Below, piece by piece: positions 27,330 to 36,796 of a DNA stretch of 64,000 nt (the first letter of the stretch is position 1; each line of letters starts with the position of its first letter). The stretch comes from Bacillus paramycoides (lineage in GTDB: Bacteria; Bacillota; Bacilli; Bacillales; Bacillaceae_G). The stretch spans positions 33,027 to 97,026 of the forward strand of contig NZ_MAOI01000071.1 in assembly GCF_001884235.1 (NCBI RefSeq), written 5' to 3'. A program made the translations under genes and the position numbers. The notes under the pieces were generated by a model. The model was not told the DNA's origin, ran no database searches, and was given only the letters and a program-made list of their open reading frames with translations.

Positions 27330-27796
27330 TTTCGCATCCAATTATAAAATTTCCAAATAAGAGAAAAGAAAATGATATACCCAAAGAAAGAATAAATATG
27401 CTGCCAATCCGTACTATGTATAAATAAACCTAATCTCTCAGCAACTTGCTCAAAAATGCTAGCGCAAACGCCTATTGAAATAATAAATAGAGTTCTAGAA
27501 ACTGTAGATAATTTTTTTAAAATTTGTATAAACGGGGCTGTTAAAATTGGCAGTACGAACAACGTAAAAGCTATGTTGACTGAAAATGTGGATGAGAAGG
27601 GCCTAACTGGAAATGAATATAATTGTTTATTAACAAAGAAAGCATCTAAACAAGTTCCAATAATAGAAGAGAGAAAGATTGTAACTACTAATGCTAGAAA
27701 ATCATTCTTCTTCTCGAAGGAGGACATTTTTCTTTGCGAGAATTGCGAGTTCAATTCTTTCGAGTGTTTTGCAGTAGTCTTCTGTAATTTGTCCAT
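27308..27796 (-). CDS. Four-helix membrane protein (CBO0543-like), overlapping upstream gene by 95 bases
   Basis: A 162-residue integral membrane protein with four hydrophobic segments after a polar N-terminus, resembling CBO0543-family proteins of unknown function. The start decides an unusual overlap: ATG 27796 is preceded by AAGGAGG with 9-base spacing, an excellent ribosome site. The alternative ATG at 27727 has only weak AAAGAAAA in front. The strong start puts the first 31 codons inside the DUF2515 gene in another frame. The first 24 residues (KLQKTTAKHSKELNSQFSQRK) are polar and may be a dispensable tail. Confidence 0.72.
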   Translation of the reverse strand: MDKLQKTTAKHSKELNSQFSQRKMSSFEKKNDFLALVVTIFLSSIIGTCLDAFFVNKQLYSFPVRPFSSTFSVNIAFTLFVLPILTAPFIQILKKLSTVSRTLFIISIGVCASIFEQVAERLGLFIHSTDWQHIYSFFGYIIFFSLIWKFYNWMRKIKRPSL

Positions 27797-28868
27797 TTAT
27801 ATTTTCCTCCTTATCGGTTAAATAGTGAATTATTTGCCAGTCGTTAAACCAATCTTCATGTTCTGTTTCTTCGTGTTCTATATTTTTCCATGCGTAAATA
27901 AGTGCAGGACTATATATACGATATGAATCCTTTTTTAATTGGCATCGTTTTATTCTTCGTTTATAAAACTCTCGTGAAAAGGATTCATTTACACTTGAAA
28001 ATAAATGTGGCCAATAATCTTTTCGTGAGCCTGTATGAGGGTGAGTACCTGCCCAATGTGTAACTTGAGATAAAGTACGGTCATCATGAAATAATAATGC
28101 GTATAACCTTTTTCCAAGTAATATTCGTTCATGTAGTGAAGTGAAGTGTTTCATTGTGTCACCAATAAGTAATGTTTTAGGATTCATTTTACTTTCGTAA
28201 AAGGGAAAAAGGATATGATTGAACTGAAAGAAATCAAACAGTTTGAATCCAATACTATTTAGTACATTTTTTTTGAAGTATTCATTTTGAATGACTCTTT
28301 TTTCTAAGTAGTTTTGCTCGTTAATAATAGTTGCGATTGCTAATGTTTTTTTGTTTCCAGTTTTCCAAAAAAAGTTCCACATCGTTTCCATAAATGTTGA
28401 AACATTGAGGTGAGAGAGAAGGTGAAAAAGGTTTTTTGATTCCTTTACACTATACTCGTATAGTAAAAATTGAGGGTATACATCTTGAAAGATAAGCCAA
28501 TTTCCTCGTTCTAAAAAAGAAAAGAAAATAAATTGATCTTTCTCAGATAATAACTTCGTATATAGGTCCCCTTTTAAATCTGTCATGTTCCAACCACCAT
28601 TACGTGATACCATATGTCCAAGCAATGCCCAATGTATTTCAGGGTATTTTATATAAAATTGAAAATAGGCCTTCGTTCTTGTGACGTTATTTCGATTCAG
28701 TAATCTGGTTCGCTCTTTAATCGTATGGATTAATATTTCTTCTTCTTTCGTAAGTCTGTATATGATATTAGTAGTATGGGTGCTTTTTTGTTTTAGTTCA
28801 TTTTTTACATTGAAGAGGGATAGTGGAGTAATTTTATAAAGTTTATCATTTGAATTATTGCGGTGCAC
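27702..28868 (-). CDS. DUF2515 (YppC-like) protein
   Basis: A 388-residue protein of the DUF2515/YppC family of Bacillus, of unknown function. Recognisable blocks are YPEIHWALLGHMVSRNGGWNMTDLKGD (about 80-107) and the C-terminal SRKDYWPHLFS and YSPALIYAWKN. No signal peptide or transmembrane helix is evident. I place the start at GTG 28868, because GGGAGGG lies 6 bases upstream of it, rather than at ATG 28883, which would put that site inside the gene. Its last 95 bases are shared with the next gene in a different frame. Confidence 0.78.
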   Translation of the reverse strand: MHRNNSNDKLYKITPLSLFNVKNELKQKSTHTTNIIYRLTKEEEILIHTIKERTRLLNRNNVTRTKAYFQFYIKYPEIHWALLGHMVSRNGGWNMTDLKGDLYTKLLSEKDQFIFFSFLERGNWLIFQDVYPQFLLYEYSVKESKNLFHLLSHLNVSTFMETMWNFFWKTGNKKTLAIATIINEQNYLEKRVIQNEYFKKNVLNSIGFKLFDFFQFNHILFPFYESKMNPKTLLIGDTMKHFTSLHERILLGKRLYALLFHDDRTLSQVTHWAGTHPHTGSRKDYWPHLFSSVNESFSREFYKRRIKRCQLKKDSYRIYSPALIYAWKNIEHEETEHEDWFNDWQIIHYLTDKEENINGQITEDYCKTLERIELAILAKKNVLLREEE

Positions 28869-28976
28869 ATAGTTCCCTCCCATTCATATCATTTCGTATA
28901 AGTCTGTTATCATCAATGTATTAATAACGACTTAAATAAATGATATGTGGAGGAAATGAAAAATTGCAAAGTATAT

Positions 28977-29013
28977 AAAAAGGAAAGAGGAGATGGACTC
29001 TACTTTCCTTTTT
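28977..29013. terminator. Hairpin between DUF2515 and the GGDEF-EAL gene
   Basis: AAAAAGGAAAG and CTTTCCTTTTT form an 11-bp perfect stem with A and T flanks. On the minus strand it lies 95 bases beyond the GGDEF-EAL stop and would end that transcript. Confidence 0.75.
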
Positions 29014-29107
29014 ATTGTATTCATTTTAAATTTTCTCCAGATGTGTTCTTCACTGATGCATGAGGAGACTATAGCAGCGAAAGAATTCAATACGTGATTT
29101 TTGCGAG

Positions 29108-31831
29108 TTATATAGTATGTATCCCGTTTTCTAGTAGGTTACAAAATTCCCCTGCGTGAATAGGCTTACTGTAATAGTAACCTTGAATAAACTGACATTT
29201 ATTTTTTTGGAGGAAATTCACATGTTCTTTCGTTTCTACACCTTCAGCAATAACTGACATTTCTAATGTATGTGCTAATGTGATAATCGTTTTAATGATT
29301 TCTTTTCCATCCTCACACGTTTCAGACATTGTAATGAACTCTCTCGGGATTTTCAAAGTATCGATTGGATATAAAGGTAAGTATGCTAATGAAGAATAGC
29401 CTGTACCAAAGTCATCAATTGATATGTGAATCCCTAAATTCTTTAGTGTACGTAGTTTTAGTAATGTTTCTTTCTCATCCATCATTGCAATTCGTTCTGT
29501 TAATTCTAGATCAAGGGAACTTGCTGGTAAGTCTGTAGTTGCTAAAGTAGAAGAAATAGAATTTACAAAGTCTTCTTGCTCAAATTCTTTAGCAGATAAA
29601 TTTACTCCTATTTTTAAATGAGAATAGCCAAATGTATGCCAACGTTTCATTTGCTGACAAGCTTGTTGCAATGTCCATTTCCCAATTGGAATAATTTGCA
29701 GTGTTTCTTCAGCAATCGGAATAAATTCATATGGAGAAATAACACCTAATTCTGGATGGTTCCACCGGATTAAAGCTTCAGCACCGATAATTTTATTAGA
29801 TTCGCTATCAACTTGAGGTTGATATAAAAGGAACAATTCTTCATTTTGAATCGCACTTGGTAAATCTTTTTCTAATCGTAATCGTCTTTCGATTTTTTTA
29901 GCAATTACATCGTCATAAATAGAGACGGAGTTAAGCTCTTTTTCCTTAGCATCATACATTGCAACATTAGCGTTTTTTAAGAGTGTAGCGGTATCGATTC
30001 CAGCAGATGGATATATAGCGATGCCGATACTAAGTGATAAAGTTAATTTATGCTCATGTATGATAAACGGTTTTTTCATGTCTTCAAATAATTGGTTGCA
30101 TAACTGGAATAAGGAATCACGATCAGTATAGTTTTCAATTAAAATTGTAAATTCATCGCCACCGATTCTTGATACATGAGTACCTGATGAAAGACATGAT
30201 TGGAGTCGCTTTGCTACCTCCTCCAATACGGAATCACCTGCCGAATGTCCAAGTGTATCGTTAATAGCTTTAAAACGATCTAAATCTAAATATAATAATG
30301 CAAATTCACCTTGTGTTGTTTCAGCATTTTTTATAACTTTTCTTAATTTCTTATGGAAAAAGGCTCGGTTCCCAATTTTCGTTACAGTATCGTGGAATGC
30401 TAAATATTTTATTTCTTCTTGTTGTTTTTTTAGTGCAGTAATATCCTTTACCATAATATAGCTTCCTGAAATTTGTCCATCTATCATAATAGGAACGATG
30501 GTAACGTATAAAAAATATGTAAAGCCATCTTTATATTGGGAACTAAGTTGTAAGGATGCTGATTCTTGCTGTTTAACCTTTTCTAATGCAGCTACCAGTT
30601 TATGTTTATCCTCATCTAAAATGATCGAAAAACATGTCTCGCCAAGTAGCTCGTTCGTTGATGCTCCGAGTAGTATACTTCCTGCCTTATTTACATTTAA
30701 GAATATTCCATTTAAATCAATAGTGAAAATAGGATCAGGGTGATACTCATATAATGATTTGAATTTTTGTTGTTTCTGAGACAGAGCCTCTGATTGATGA
30801 ACTAAATCAGAAGTCCGTAAAGTAACTTTTTCTTCTAGTTGAGTATTAAATGCTTGTAAACGTTTTGTTAGGCTGTCGTTTTGCATACGCACAATAGAAT
30901 GGCGGATAAGTACGAAAACAAAAGCGATACAATTTCCTGTAATGAGAGTTGAAGATGATGTTTGTTCTTTTAGTGTAAACCCGATTAGTATTGCAACAGC
31001 AAGATAGGGGAATACGACTAAAACTTTCTTTCCTAGTATAGGATTTACAATGAAATAATTTTTATGGCTATTATAATCTTCTGAAATAGAACCAGCTATC
31101 GCGATAAGTAATATAGGTATTCTATATAAAAGACGTAATAACGTTATAGTATCACTTGATAAATGGCTATTTAAGTAGAAATAAATATAGTTAAAAGTTG
31201 CAGAACTTATTAATACAAAAATAAAGATATAAATTTTCCGTTTGGAATTAAAAATTGTTGGGCGGAAAAAGAGACTAAGACCTAATAGAAGAAATAATAA
31301 ATCTGCAATTGGATATAGAAATGAAAGGAAAACATCTCCAAGTGAAAGAGAGAATATATTTAAAGCTGGCTGATTAAATAAGTACCATTCTAATGTGAAT
31401 ATGGAAGTAAGTACTATACATATATCACAAATAAAGAAAGCTTTTTCCCATTTATTGCATTCTTTTAAGATTTTATAGCAGAAAGCGATAAGGCAGAAGA
31501 ATAGAAAAAACATGTAAAATACATCAGAAATAGTAAAATGATGTATTGGAATTTTGAAAAAGGTATCTTGATACGTATATACTATTTTTCCTAATAAAAA
31601 ACTACCAATTGCTATTGTGATACATATCCAAAAAGGGTTTGAACTAACTTTTTTAGAATATATAGAGTAAATTAGTGATATAAATGTAATGGCTTCAACG
31701 ATGAGTGAAGCGAAGCTTACATTGAAATTTGAAAAATGAGTAGGGGACAGAAAGAAAAACATAAAATAGATTGAATAGCATATCAATGTAGCGATTAATA
31801 TACATAGTTGTAAATTTTTATTTAATTTCAA
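29108..31831 (-). CDS. Membrane PAS-GGDEF-EAL protein (cyclic-di-GMP turnover)
   Basis: A 907-residue protein. About ten membrane helices occupy residues 1-330 and a short coiled coil follows (about 325-360). A PAS domain covers about 360-475 (YHPDPIFTIDLNGIFLNVN), GGDEF about 480-640 with an intact RIGGDEF, and EAL about 650-905 with intact EALIRW, ELTERIA and DDFGTGYSS. Both synthesis and breakdown of cyclic-di-GMP are therefore possible, and the net activity cannot be told. AAGAAGGTG suits TTG 31831 (5-6 base spacing); the longer GTG 31840 would lie inside that site. The gene stands alone. Confidence 0.9.
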   Translation of the reverse strand: MKLNKNLQLCILIATLICYSIYFMFFFLSPTHFSNFNVSFASLIVEAITFISLIYSIYSKKVSSNPFWICITIAIGSFLLGKIVYTYQDTFFKIPIHHFTISDVFYMFFLFFCLIAFCYKILKECNKWEKAFFICDICIVLTSIFTLEWYLFNQPALNIFSLSLGDVFLSFLYPIADLLFLLLGLSLFFRPTIFNSKRKIYIFIFVLISSATFNYIYFYLNSHLSSDTITLLRLLYRIPILLIAIAGSISEDYNSHKNYFIVNPILGKKVLVVFPYLAVAILIGFTLKEQTSSSTLITGNCIAFVFVLIRHSIVRMQNDSLTKRLQAFNTQLEEKVTLRTSDLVHQSEALSQKQQKFKSLYEYHPDPIFTIDLNGIFLNVNKAGSILLGASTNELLGETCFSIILDEDKHKLVAALEKVKQQESASLQLSSQYKDGFTYFLYVTIVPIMIDGQISGSYIMVKDITALKKQQEEIKYLAFHDTVTKIGNRAFFHKKLRKVIKNAETTQGEFALLYLDLDRFKAINDTLGHSAGDSVLEEVAKRLQSCLSSGTHVSRIGGDEFTILIENYTDRDSLFQLCNQLFEDMKKPFIIHEHKLTLSLSIGIAIYPSAGIDTATLLKNANVAMYDAKEKELNSVSIYDDVIAKKIERRLRLEKDLPSAIQNEELFLLYQPQVDSESNKIIGAEALIRWNHPELGVISPYEFIPIAEETLQIIPIGKWTLQQACQQMKRWHTFGYSHLKIGVNLSAKEFEQEDFVNSISSTLATTDLPASSLDLELTERIAMMDEKETLLKLRTLKNLGIHISIDDFGTGYSSLAYLPLYPIDTLKIPREFITMSETCEDGKEIIKTIITLAHTLEMSVIAEGVETKEHVNFLQKNKCQFIQGYYYSKPIHAGEFCNLLENGIHTI

Positions 31832-31873
31832 TTGGATCACCTTCTTTAAGTATATAATTCGTAATATCTATAC

Positions 31874-31934
31874 GTAATAATATTACTTAAGGATTGTATC
31901 AGATTTCCTTATAAAAAGCATGCTTATAAGGAAA
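31874..31934. repeat. Two palindromes upstream of the GGDEF-EAL gene
   Basis: GTAATAATATTAC (31874-31886) is a perfect 13-base palindrome. TTTCCTTATAA (31904-31914) and TTATAAGGAAA (31924-31934) form a perfect 11-bp inverted repeat with a nine-base loop. Both lie within 105 bases upstream of the gene on the minus strand, where operators are expected. Confidence 0.6.
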
Positions 31935-32102
31935 GGATTGAATAGTGCGATAATTCTTGAAGTTAAAAAAGTGTTGTAGTTAATAATTTTTAGTTTATAA
32001 GGAATGTAGATATTATTTGTATATTTAGTCATCCTATAAATTTTAAAGATTTTTTAGTAATTTGCAAGCGGAGATACAAAATTGTATATAAAATGATGGG
32101 AG

Positions 32103-32128
32103 CTTCTCTCTAGATGAGGGGAGTTTTT
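32103..32128 (+). terminator. Weak hairpin with T run, no gene upstream
   Basis: CTTCTCTC, loop TAGAT, GAGGGGAG (three G-T pairs) then TTTTT. Nothing on the plus strand between 31841 and 32100 looks like a gene, so it could end an unannotated small RNA or be a remnant. Confidence 0.4.
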
Positions 32129-32259
32129 CGTTATTATAGAGTATTAAGTAAGACCTTTGTATGTAGCTATTCTCATACAAATGAGGGATTAAAGAAAAGT
32201 GTTAATTATATACAATAATATGTAATACAGTAATTAGTTTTTAATATGGAGGGAAAATT

Positions 32260-32649
32260 ATGGTGAAATGGGTGAAGTTTAGAATAGCACGTCCAACAGA
32301 TAAGTTTGAAGAAGTGATAACATTTTATGAAAAGGGACTGGGTTTAAAGCGGATAGGTGAGTTTAATAATCATGATGGTTACGATGGAGTCATGTTCGGT
32401 CTACCGGATGAAGAATATCATCTAGAATTTACAAAACATATAGATGGAAGCCCGTGTCCAGCTCCAACAAAAGATAATTTACTTGTATTTTATATGCGAG
32501 AATATAATGAAATAGAAAAAGTGAGTATGAGGCTGCATGCAATGGGATACGATGAAGTAGAACCTGAAAATCCATATTGGAAAGAAAAGGGGATTACTAT
32601 AGCGGATCCTGATGGTTGGAGAATTGTGTTGATGCAAATAGAAGAATAG
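32260..32649 (+). CDS. VOC (glyoxalase/dioxygenase fold) family protein
   Basis: A 129-residue single-module vicinal oxygen chelate protein. It starts with an ARPTDKFEEVITFYEKGLGLKRIGEF block and ends with ENPYWKEKGITIADPDGWRIVL, the usual C-terminal signature of this fold. Metal ligands are plausible (H at about 51, E near the end of DPDGWRIVLMQIE), but the substrate cannot be inferred. GGAGGG precedes ATG 32260. It is transcribed alone. Confidence 0.82.
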   Translation: MVKWVKFRIARPTDKFEEVITFYEKGLGLKRIGEFNNHDGYDGVMFGLPDEEYHLEFTKHIDGSPCPAPTKDNLLVFYMREYNEIEKVSMRLHAMGYDEVEPENPYWKEKGITIADPDGWRIVLMQIEE

Positions 32650-32708
32650 GGTGTAATGAAGTTAGAGGAGAGCGAAGTTTCGAATTTTGATAGGATAAAA
32701 GAAAATAT

Positions 32709-32754
32709 AAAAAAGCTTCCTTGGAGGAGATAAACTCATAGGGAAGCTTTTTTT
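32709..32754 (+). terminator. Terminator of the VOC gene
   Basis: AAAAAAGCTTCC, long loop, GGGAAGCTTTTTTT. Confidence 0.8.
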
Positions 32755-32979
32755 GTGTTTATAATCTGAAAATTAAGATTTGAAATTAGGTTCTGAAAAG
32801 ATGTAAAATGAGGACGTATATTCTTATGAATTTGAGAGTTTAGTTTGGGAGTGGGTTAGACGAACAGACCAGCTAAGTTCATAAAAGAAGAATGAATTAA
32901 TATTTTGATTGTACTTAAGTTTTGATACGGCAGCAATTAAAGTAAGTAATTAACTTATAAATATTTACAAGGAGGAATT

Positions 32980-33555
32980 ATGAATACATATATCTATATG
33001 GTTAGGCATGGTGAATCACCAAAAATAGAAGGAGATGAAAGAACACGTGGATTAACTGAGAAGGGAATTTTAGATACTCATAGAGTAACTGAGATATTAA
33101 AAGCAGAGGGAATTGACACTTTCGTTTCAAGTCCGTATAAGAGGGCAATGCTAACGATAGAAAAGTCAGCCGATTTCTATGAAAAAGAAATATTAATATA
33201 TGAAAATCTCAAAGAGTGTAGGTTTTCAAGTGAGGATAAGATTATATCAGATAAAGAGGTGTATCCACTTGTAAAGAAGATGTTCTCAAAGCCAGAGTTT
33301 TCACTAACTGAGGGAGAATCATATGTAGATTGCCAGAGAAGAGTAGTGAGAGTATTAAAAGAAATATTGATGGATTTTCAGGGGAATAAAATTGTAATTG
33401 GTACACATGGGCTTGTAATGACACAAATGATGAACTATTTTGATAATCAATATGGGTTTGAGTTTTTAATGAATACATCAAAACCAGATATGTATAAGCT
33501 AGAATTTAAAGAAGAGCAATTAATAAATGTAGAGAGATTATGGAGAGAAGAATAA
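32980..33555 (+). CDS. Histidine phosphatase family protein
   Basis: A 191-residue phosphoglycerate-mutase-like phosphatase. The catalytic RHG motif is MVRHGES (residues 7-13), the second arginine lies in SSPYKRAMLT, and the second catalytic histidine in IGTHGLVM. The short length suggests a broad-specificity small-molecule phosphatase rather than glycolytic mutase. AAGGAGG gives a strong start at ATG 32980. The 32755-32979 spacer contains nothing recognised. Confidence 0.85.
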   Translation: MNTYIYMVRHGESPKIEGDERTRGLTEKGILDTHRVTEILKAEGIDTFVSSPYKRAMLTIEKSADFYEKEILIYENLKECRFSSEDKIISDKEVYPLVKKMFSKPEFSLTEGESYVDCQRRVVRVLKEILMDFQGNKIVIGTHGLVMTQMMNYFDNQYGFEFLMNTSKPDMYKLEFKEEQLINVERLWREE

Positions 33556-33568
33556 AATGGGGTATATG

Positions 33569-33607
33569 GAGTGTGTTTTAAAAGTTACTTTTAAAACACA
33601 CTCTTTT
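33569..33607 (+). terminator. Terminator of the histidine phosphatase gene
   Basis: A 17-base perfect stem (arms 33569-33585 and 33587-33603, GAGTGTGTTTTAAAAGT on the left) with a single-base loop in the strict pairing, followed by TTTT. Confidence 0.85.
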
Positions 33608-33622
33608 GTAGTAAGTTGAGTT

Positions 33623-34267
33623 TTATATATTTTCACTGATTTGCTCTTTATTTTTGTTATATAAAGTATGTAAGAGTTTTTGAAATATCTTAAATGAGTA
33701 CTGAAATATCGGACTTTGGATAAAAGTGTATAGAAAAGTTACGATAAAAATAGGTCCTCCTAGCATATATCCAATGACTAGTACAAAACATTCTACAATG
33801 ATTCGAGCCCGGCTAATAGACAGCCCTGTTTTGTCAGAAATGGTAAGCATGAATCCATCGCGAGGTCCAGCACCAATCCCAGCCGCAACGTACATACCGC
33901 CCCCGATGCCTGTGATTACAATGCCAGAAAATAAAATCAGTAAGTTTATCCATAGGTACTGAGTAGCATGCGGAAGGATATTTGATTGTAAGAAAAAGTC
34001 CATAATAGGACCGATAAGTAGTGCATTTAAAAATGTACCTACGTTTATATATTTTGGATCTACTAGTAAAGAGATAAGAACGAGACATAATCCACATATG
34101 ACACTCCAAGTACCAATTGTCCACCCAAATCGTTGGTATAGAGCCATATTTAAAACTTCCCAAGGATGTAAACCGAGGAATTTAACTTTGACTGCGAGAG
34201 CATTTCCAAGTCCAAAGAAAATTAATCCTAAGAAAAAAAGAAAATAGCGAAAGAGAGTTAGCCTCAT
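33623..34267 (-). CDS. YczE/YyaS-type integral membrane protein
   Basis: A 214-residue protein with five or six membrane helices, of the COG2364 (YczE) group. Recognisable blocks are FFGLGNALAVKVKFLGLHPWEVLNMAL (about 17-43) and GIGGGMYVAAGIGAGPRDGFMLTISDKTG (about 120-148), which is the family signature. Function is not established; some members affect lipopeptide production or regulation. A candidate ribosome site, GGGAGGTTTTAAAG, precedes the ATG on the minus strand. It stands alone and converges with the phosphatase gene. Confidence 0.82.
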   Translation of the reverse strand: MRLTLFRYFLFFLGLIFFGLGNALAVKVKFLGLHPWEVLNMALYQRFGWTIGTWSVICGLCLVLISLLVDPKYINVGTFLNALLIGPIMDFFLQSNILPHATQYLWINLLILFSGIVITGIGGGMYVAAGIGAGPRDGFMLTISDKTGLSISRARIIVECFVLVIGYMLGGPIFIVTFLYTFIQSPIFQYSFKIFQKLLHTLYNKNKEQISENI

Positions 34268-34390
34268 CTTTAAAACCTCCCAATATATAATGATGTATAT
34301 TACATGTTTGGATTTTAATGTGCAAATATTATGTCTTTTAATGGTTTGTTAAAAATGTAAATGGAATATATATCTTCACAGTCAAAAAAG

Positions 34391-34419
34391 TTAAAATATT
34401 TCGTTTTAAGGATTATAAT
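34391..34419 (+). promoter_or_regulatory. Promoter of pepT
   Basis: TTAAAA (34391-34396), 17-base spacer, TATAAT (34414-34419), 32 bases before the start codon. Confidence 0.6.
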
Positions 34420-34450
34420 AGAGAGAGAAATATAAAAGGAGTGAACGAAT

Positions 34451-35683
34451 TTGAAACAAGAACTTATTGAAAGATTTACGAGATATGTAAAGATTGATAC
34501 ACAATCAAATGAAGAAAGTCATACAGTGCCAACAACACCAGGGCAAATTGAGTTTGGTAAGTTATTAGTGGAAGAGTTAAAAGAGATTGGGTTATCAGAA
34601 GTGACGATGGATGATAATGGTTACGTAATGGCGACACTTCCTGCTAATACAGATAAGGATGTTCCTGTAATAGGGTTTTTAGCTCATTTAGACACAGCAA
34701 CAGATTTTACAGGGAAAAACGTAAAACCACAAATTCATGAAAATTTTGATGGTAATGCGATTACGTTAAATGAAGAATTAAATGTTGTGTTAACACCTGA
34801 ACAGTTCCCAGAATTACCATCATACAAAGGACATACAATTATTACAACTGATGGTACAACACTTCTTGGAGCAGATGATAAAGCTGGTCTTACAGAAATC
34901 ATGGTCGCAATGAATTATTTAATACATAATCCGCAAATTAAGCACGGAAAAATAAGAGTAGCATTCACACCAGATGAAGAGATTGGCCGTGGACCATCGC
35001 ATTTTGATGTAGAAGCGTTTGGTGCATCCTTTGCCTATACGATGGACGGAGGTCCATTAGGTGGTTTAGAATATGAAAGTTTTAACGCTGCAAGCGCTAA
35101 GTTAACTTTTAAAGGGACAAATACACATCCTGGAACAGCTAAAAACAAAATGCGTAACGCAAGTAAACTCGCTATGGAATTCGATAGACAGTTGCCAGTA
35201 GAAGAGGCGCCAGAATATACTGAGGGATATGAAGGGTTTTATCATTTACTCTCTTTAAATGGTGACGTCGAGCAAAGTAAAGCTTACTATATTATTCGAG
35301 ATTTTGATCGTAATCATTTTGAAGCGCGTAAAAATAACGTTAAAGATATTGTGAAAAACATGCAAGAGAAGTACGGTGAAGATGCGGTTGTTTTAGAGAT
35401 GAATGATCAGTACTATAATATGCTTGAAAAAATTGAACCGGTGAGAGAAATTGTTGATATTGCGTATGAGGCAATGAAAAGTTTAAATATTGAGCCAAAT
35501 ATTCATCCGATTCGTGGTGGAACAGATGGGTCACAATTATCGTATATGGGATTACCAACGCCAAATATTTTCACTGGTGGTGAAAACTATCACGGTAAAT
35601 TTGAGTATGTTTCGGTAGATACTATGGAAAAAGCTGTTCAAGTTATTGTAGAAATCGCAAGACGATTTGAAGAACAAGCTTAA
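34451..35683 (+). CDS. pepT: Peptidase T (tripeptide aminopeptidase)
   Basis: A 410-residue M20B metallopeptidase that removes the N-terminal residue from tripeptides in the cytosol. Zinc ligands and catalytic residues are visible: [32 protein letters not shown], the DGG of [10 protein letters not shown], and the C-terminal [10 protein letters not shown]. The start is TTG 34451 with AAAGGAG 9-10 bases upstream; no ATG fits. It lies between its own promoter and a strong terminator, so it is monocistronic. Confidence 0.96.
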   Translation: MKQELIERFTRYVKIDTQSNEESHTVPTTPGQIEFGKLLVEELKEIGLSEVTMDDNGYVMATLPANTDKDVPVIGFLAHLDTATDFTGKNVKPQIHENFDGNAITLNEELNVVLTPEQFPELPSYKGHTIITTDGTTLLGADDKAGLTEIMVAMNYLIHNPQIKHGKIRVAFTPDEEIGRGPSHFDVEAFGASFAYTMDGGPLGGLEYESFNAASAKLTFKGTNTHPGTAKNKMRNASKLAMEFDRQLPVEEAPEYTEGYEGFYHLLSLNGDVEQSKAYYIIRDFDRNHFEARKNNVKDIVKNMQEKYGEDAVVLEMNDQYYNMLEKIEPVREIVDIAYEAMKSLNIEPNIHPIRGGTDGSQLSYMGLPTPNIFTGGENYHGKFEYVSVDTMEKAVQVIVEIARRFEEQA

Positions 35684-35686
35684 AAA

Positions 35687-35726
35687 GAGAACCAAGTAGT
35701 AATGAAGTGCTACTTGGTTCTTTTCT
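35687..35726 (+). terminator. Terminator of pepT
   Basis: GAACCAAGTAG and CTACTTGGTTC with a ten-base loop, then TTTTCT. Confidence 0.92.
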
Positions 35727-35840
35727 ATACTAAAAAATACAAGGTAAAGTGATATACTGTTTACAAGATATTTGTAAATTCATGCTTTTTGAAAGGAATC
35801 AATGTTCCAGAACCAGTATGTGTGAAGTTTTTACATGTGA

Positions 35841-35870
35841 AAAAATAGATAGATTTACCTATCTATTTTT
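35841..35870. terminator. Terminator of the ada operon (symmetric)
   Basis: AAAAATAGATAG, six-base loop, CTATCTATTTTT. On the minus strand it lies 12 bases past the alkA stop. Confidence 0.88.
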
Positions 35871-35882
35871 CATTAGAAAATA

Positions 35883-36794
35883 TTAATATAGAACTCGCCA
35901 TAAATAAAATGTCGCGTAAGACTCCCAATGTATCCAATTTGCTGCAAATTCCTTTATTTCGTTTTTAGTTGGTTTCTTTTCGGAGCCTGTTATAAATTTG
36001 ATAGCATTATGCAGGCCAACATCGTCAATTGGAAAGGCTGAAGGAAATCGTAAACAACGCATTAAAACATAGTGGGCCGTCCATGGCCCTATACCGCGAA
36101 TGCTAGTTAATTGTTTTTCAGCTTGCTTCACATCTTGTATTTGTAATAGAGATTCTTTTGATAGTTTACCTTCTGTAATGAGCTGCGCGATGTCAATTAA
36201 GTATTCGCACTTTCTTGTAGTCATTTTTAATGTTGCGAGATCTTCTACATTTAGATTTGCTATTACTTCAGGTGATGGGAATATCCAATGTTTTTGGTCG
36301 TTCCATTCTACATGGTCTCCAAATTGTTCGACTAATCTTCTCTTTAAAGTATAGGCGTATGTGAGGTTGATTTGTTGGCCGATAATCCCCCAGCACAGTG
36401 CTTCAAATAAACTAGGAATACCTAAAGTACGAAGTCCATAATACTCTGTAATGGTTTTTTGAAGGAGTGGATCATATTTAGCTAATTTGTAGAAGGGAGC
36501 TAGATTAGTATCTAAATCAAACCACTCTTTTACATATGTAGCTACAGCATCGCGGATCCATTTTTCAGAGATATATGATTCTCCTAAAAAACGTATTTGA
36601 ATATTTCCATCAGCATTCACACTAATTTCAATTAAAGGATTTACTTTTTGAATAGGGATGACTTTATAGATTTTATTGTTTTCAATATGAAACATACATT
36701 CATTTTTAGAACGCGATAGATAGCGTAAGTTTTCTTGAAAACTAAATTCTTTTGGAGCGACTAAAGTTAATGTTTCATTACAATCTTCTGTCAT
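35883..36794 (-). CDS. alkA: DNA-3-methyladenine glycosylase (AlkA type)
   Basis: A 303-residue HhH-GPD glycosylase that excises alkylated purines to start base excision repair. The helix-hairpin-helix is LTSIRGIGPWTAHYVLMRCLRF (about 227-248), followed by the catalytic aspartate in FPIDDVGL. The N-terminal 120 residues form the extra beta domain of AlkA. It is the last gene of adaA-ogt-alkA, with only 2 bases between ogt and alkA, matching the adaptive response genes of B. subtilis. Confidence 0.92.
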   Translation of the reverse strand: MTEDCNETLTLVAPKEFSFQENLRYLSRSKNECMFHIENNKIYKVIPIQKVNPLIEISVNADGNIQIRFLGESYISEKWIRDAVATYVKEWFDLDTNLAPFYKLAKYDPLLQKTITEYYGLRTLGIPSLFEALCWGIIGQQINLTYAYTLKRRLVEQFGDHVEWNDQKHWIFPSPEVIANLNVEDLATLKMTTRKCEYLIDIAQLITEGKLSKESLLQIQDVKQAEKQLTSIRGIGPWTAHYVLMRCLRFPSAFPIDDVGLHNAIKFITGSEKKPTKNEIKEFAANWIHWESYATFYLWRVLY

Positions 36795-36796
36795 AT

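Noticed and set aside
27456-27821. A 121-codon plus-strand ORF
   Set aside because: It is antisense to two minus-strand genes with strong ribosome sites; its own start has none.
28951-29070. Plus-strand mini-ORF starting after GGAGG near 28950
   Set aside because: The ATG is only 2 bases from GGAGG and the frame runs through the bidirectional terminator at 28977-29013.
35802-35825. Seven-codon ORF (MFQNQYV) after AAAGGA before the terminator at 35841
   Set aside because: Too short to judge, no promoter seen, and the terminator is explained by the ada operon.
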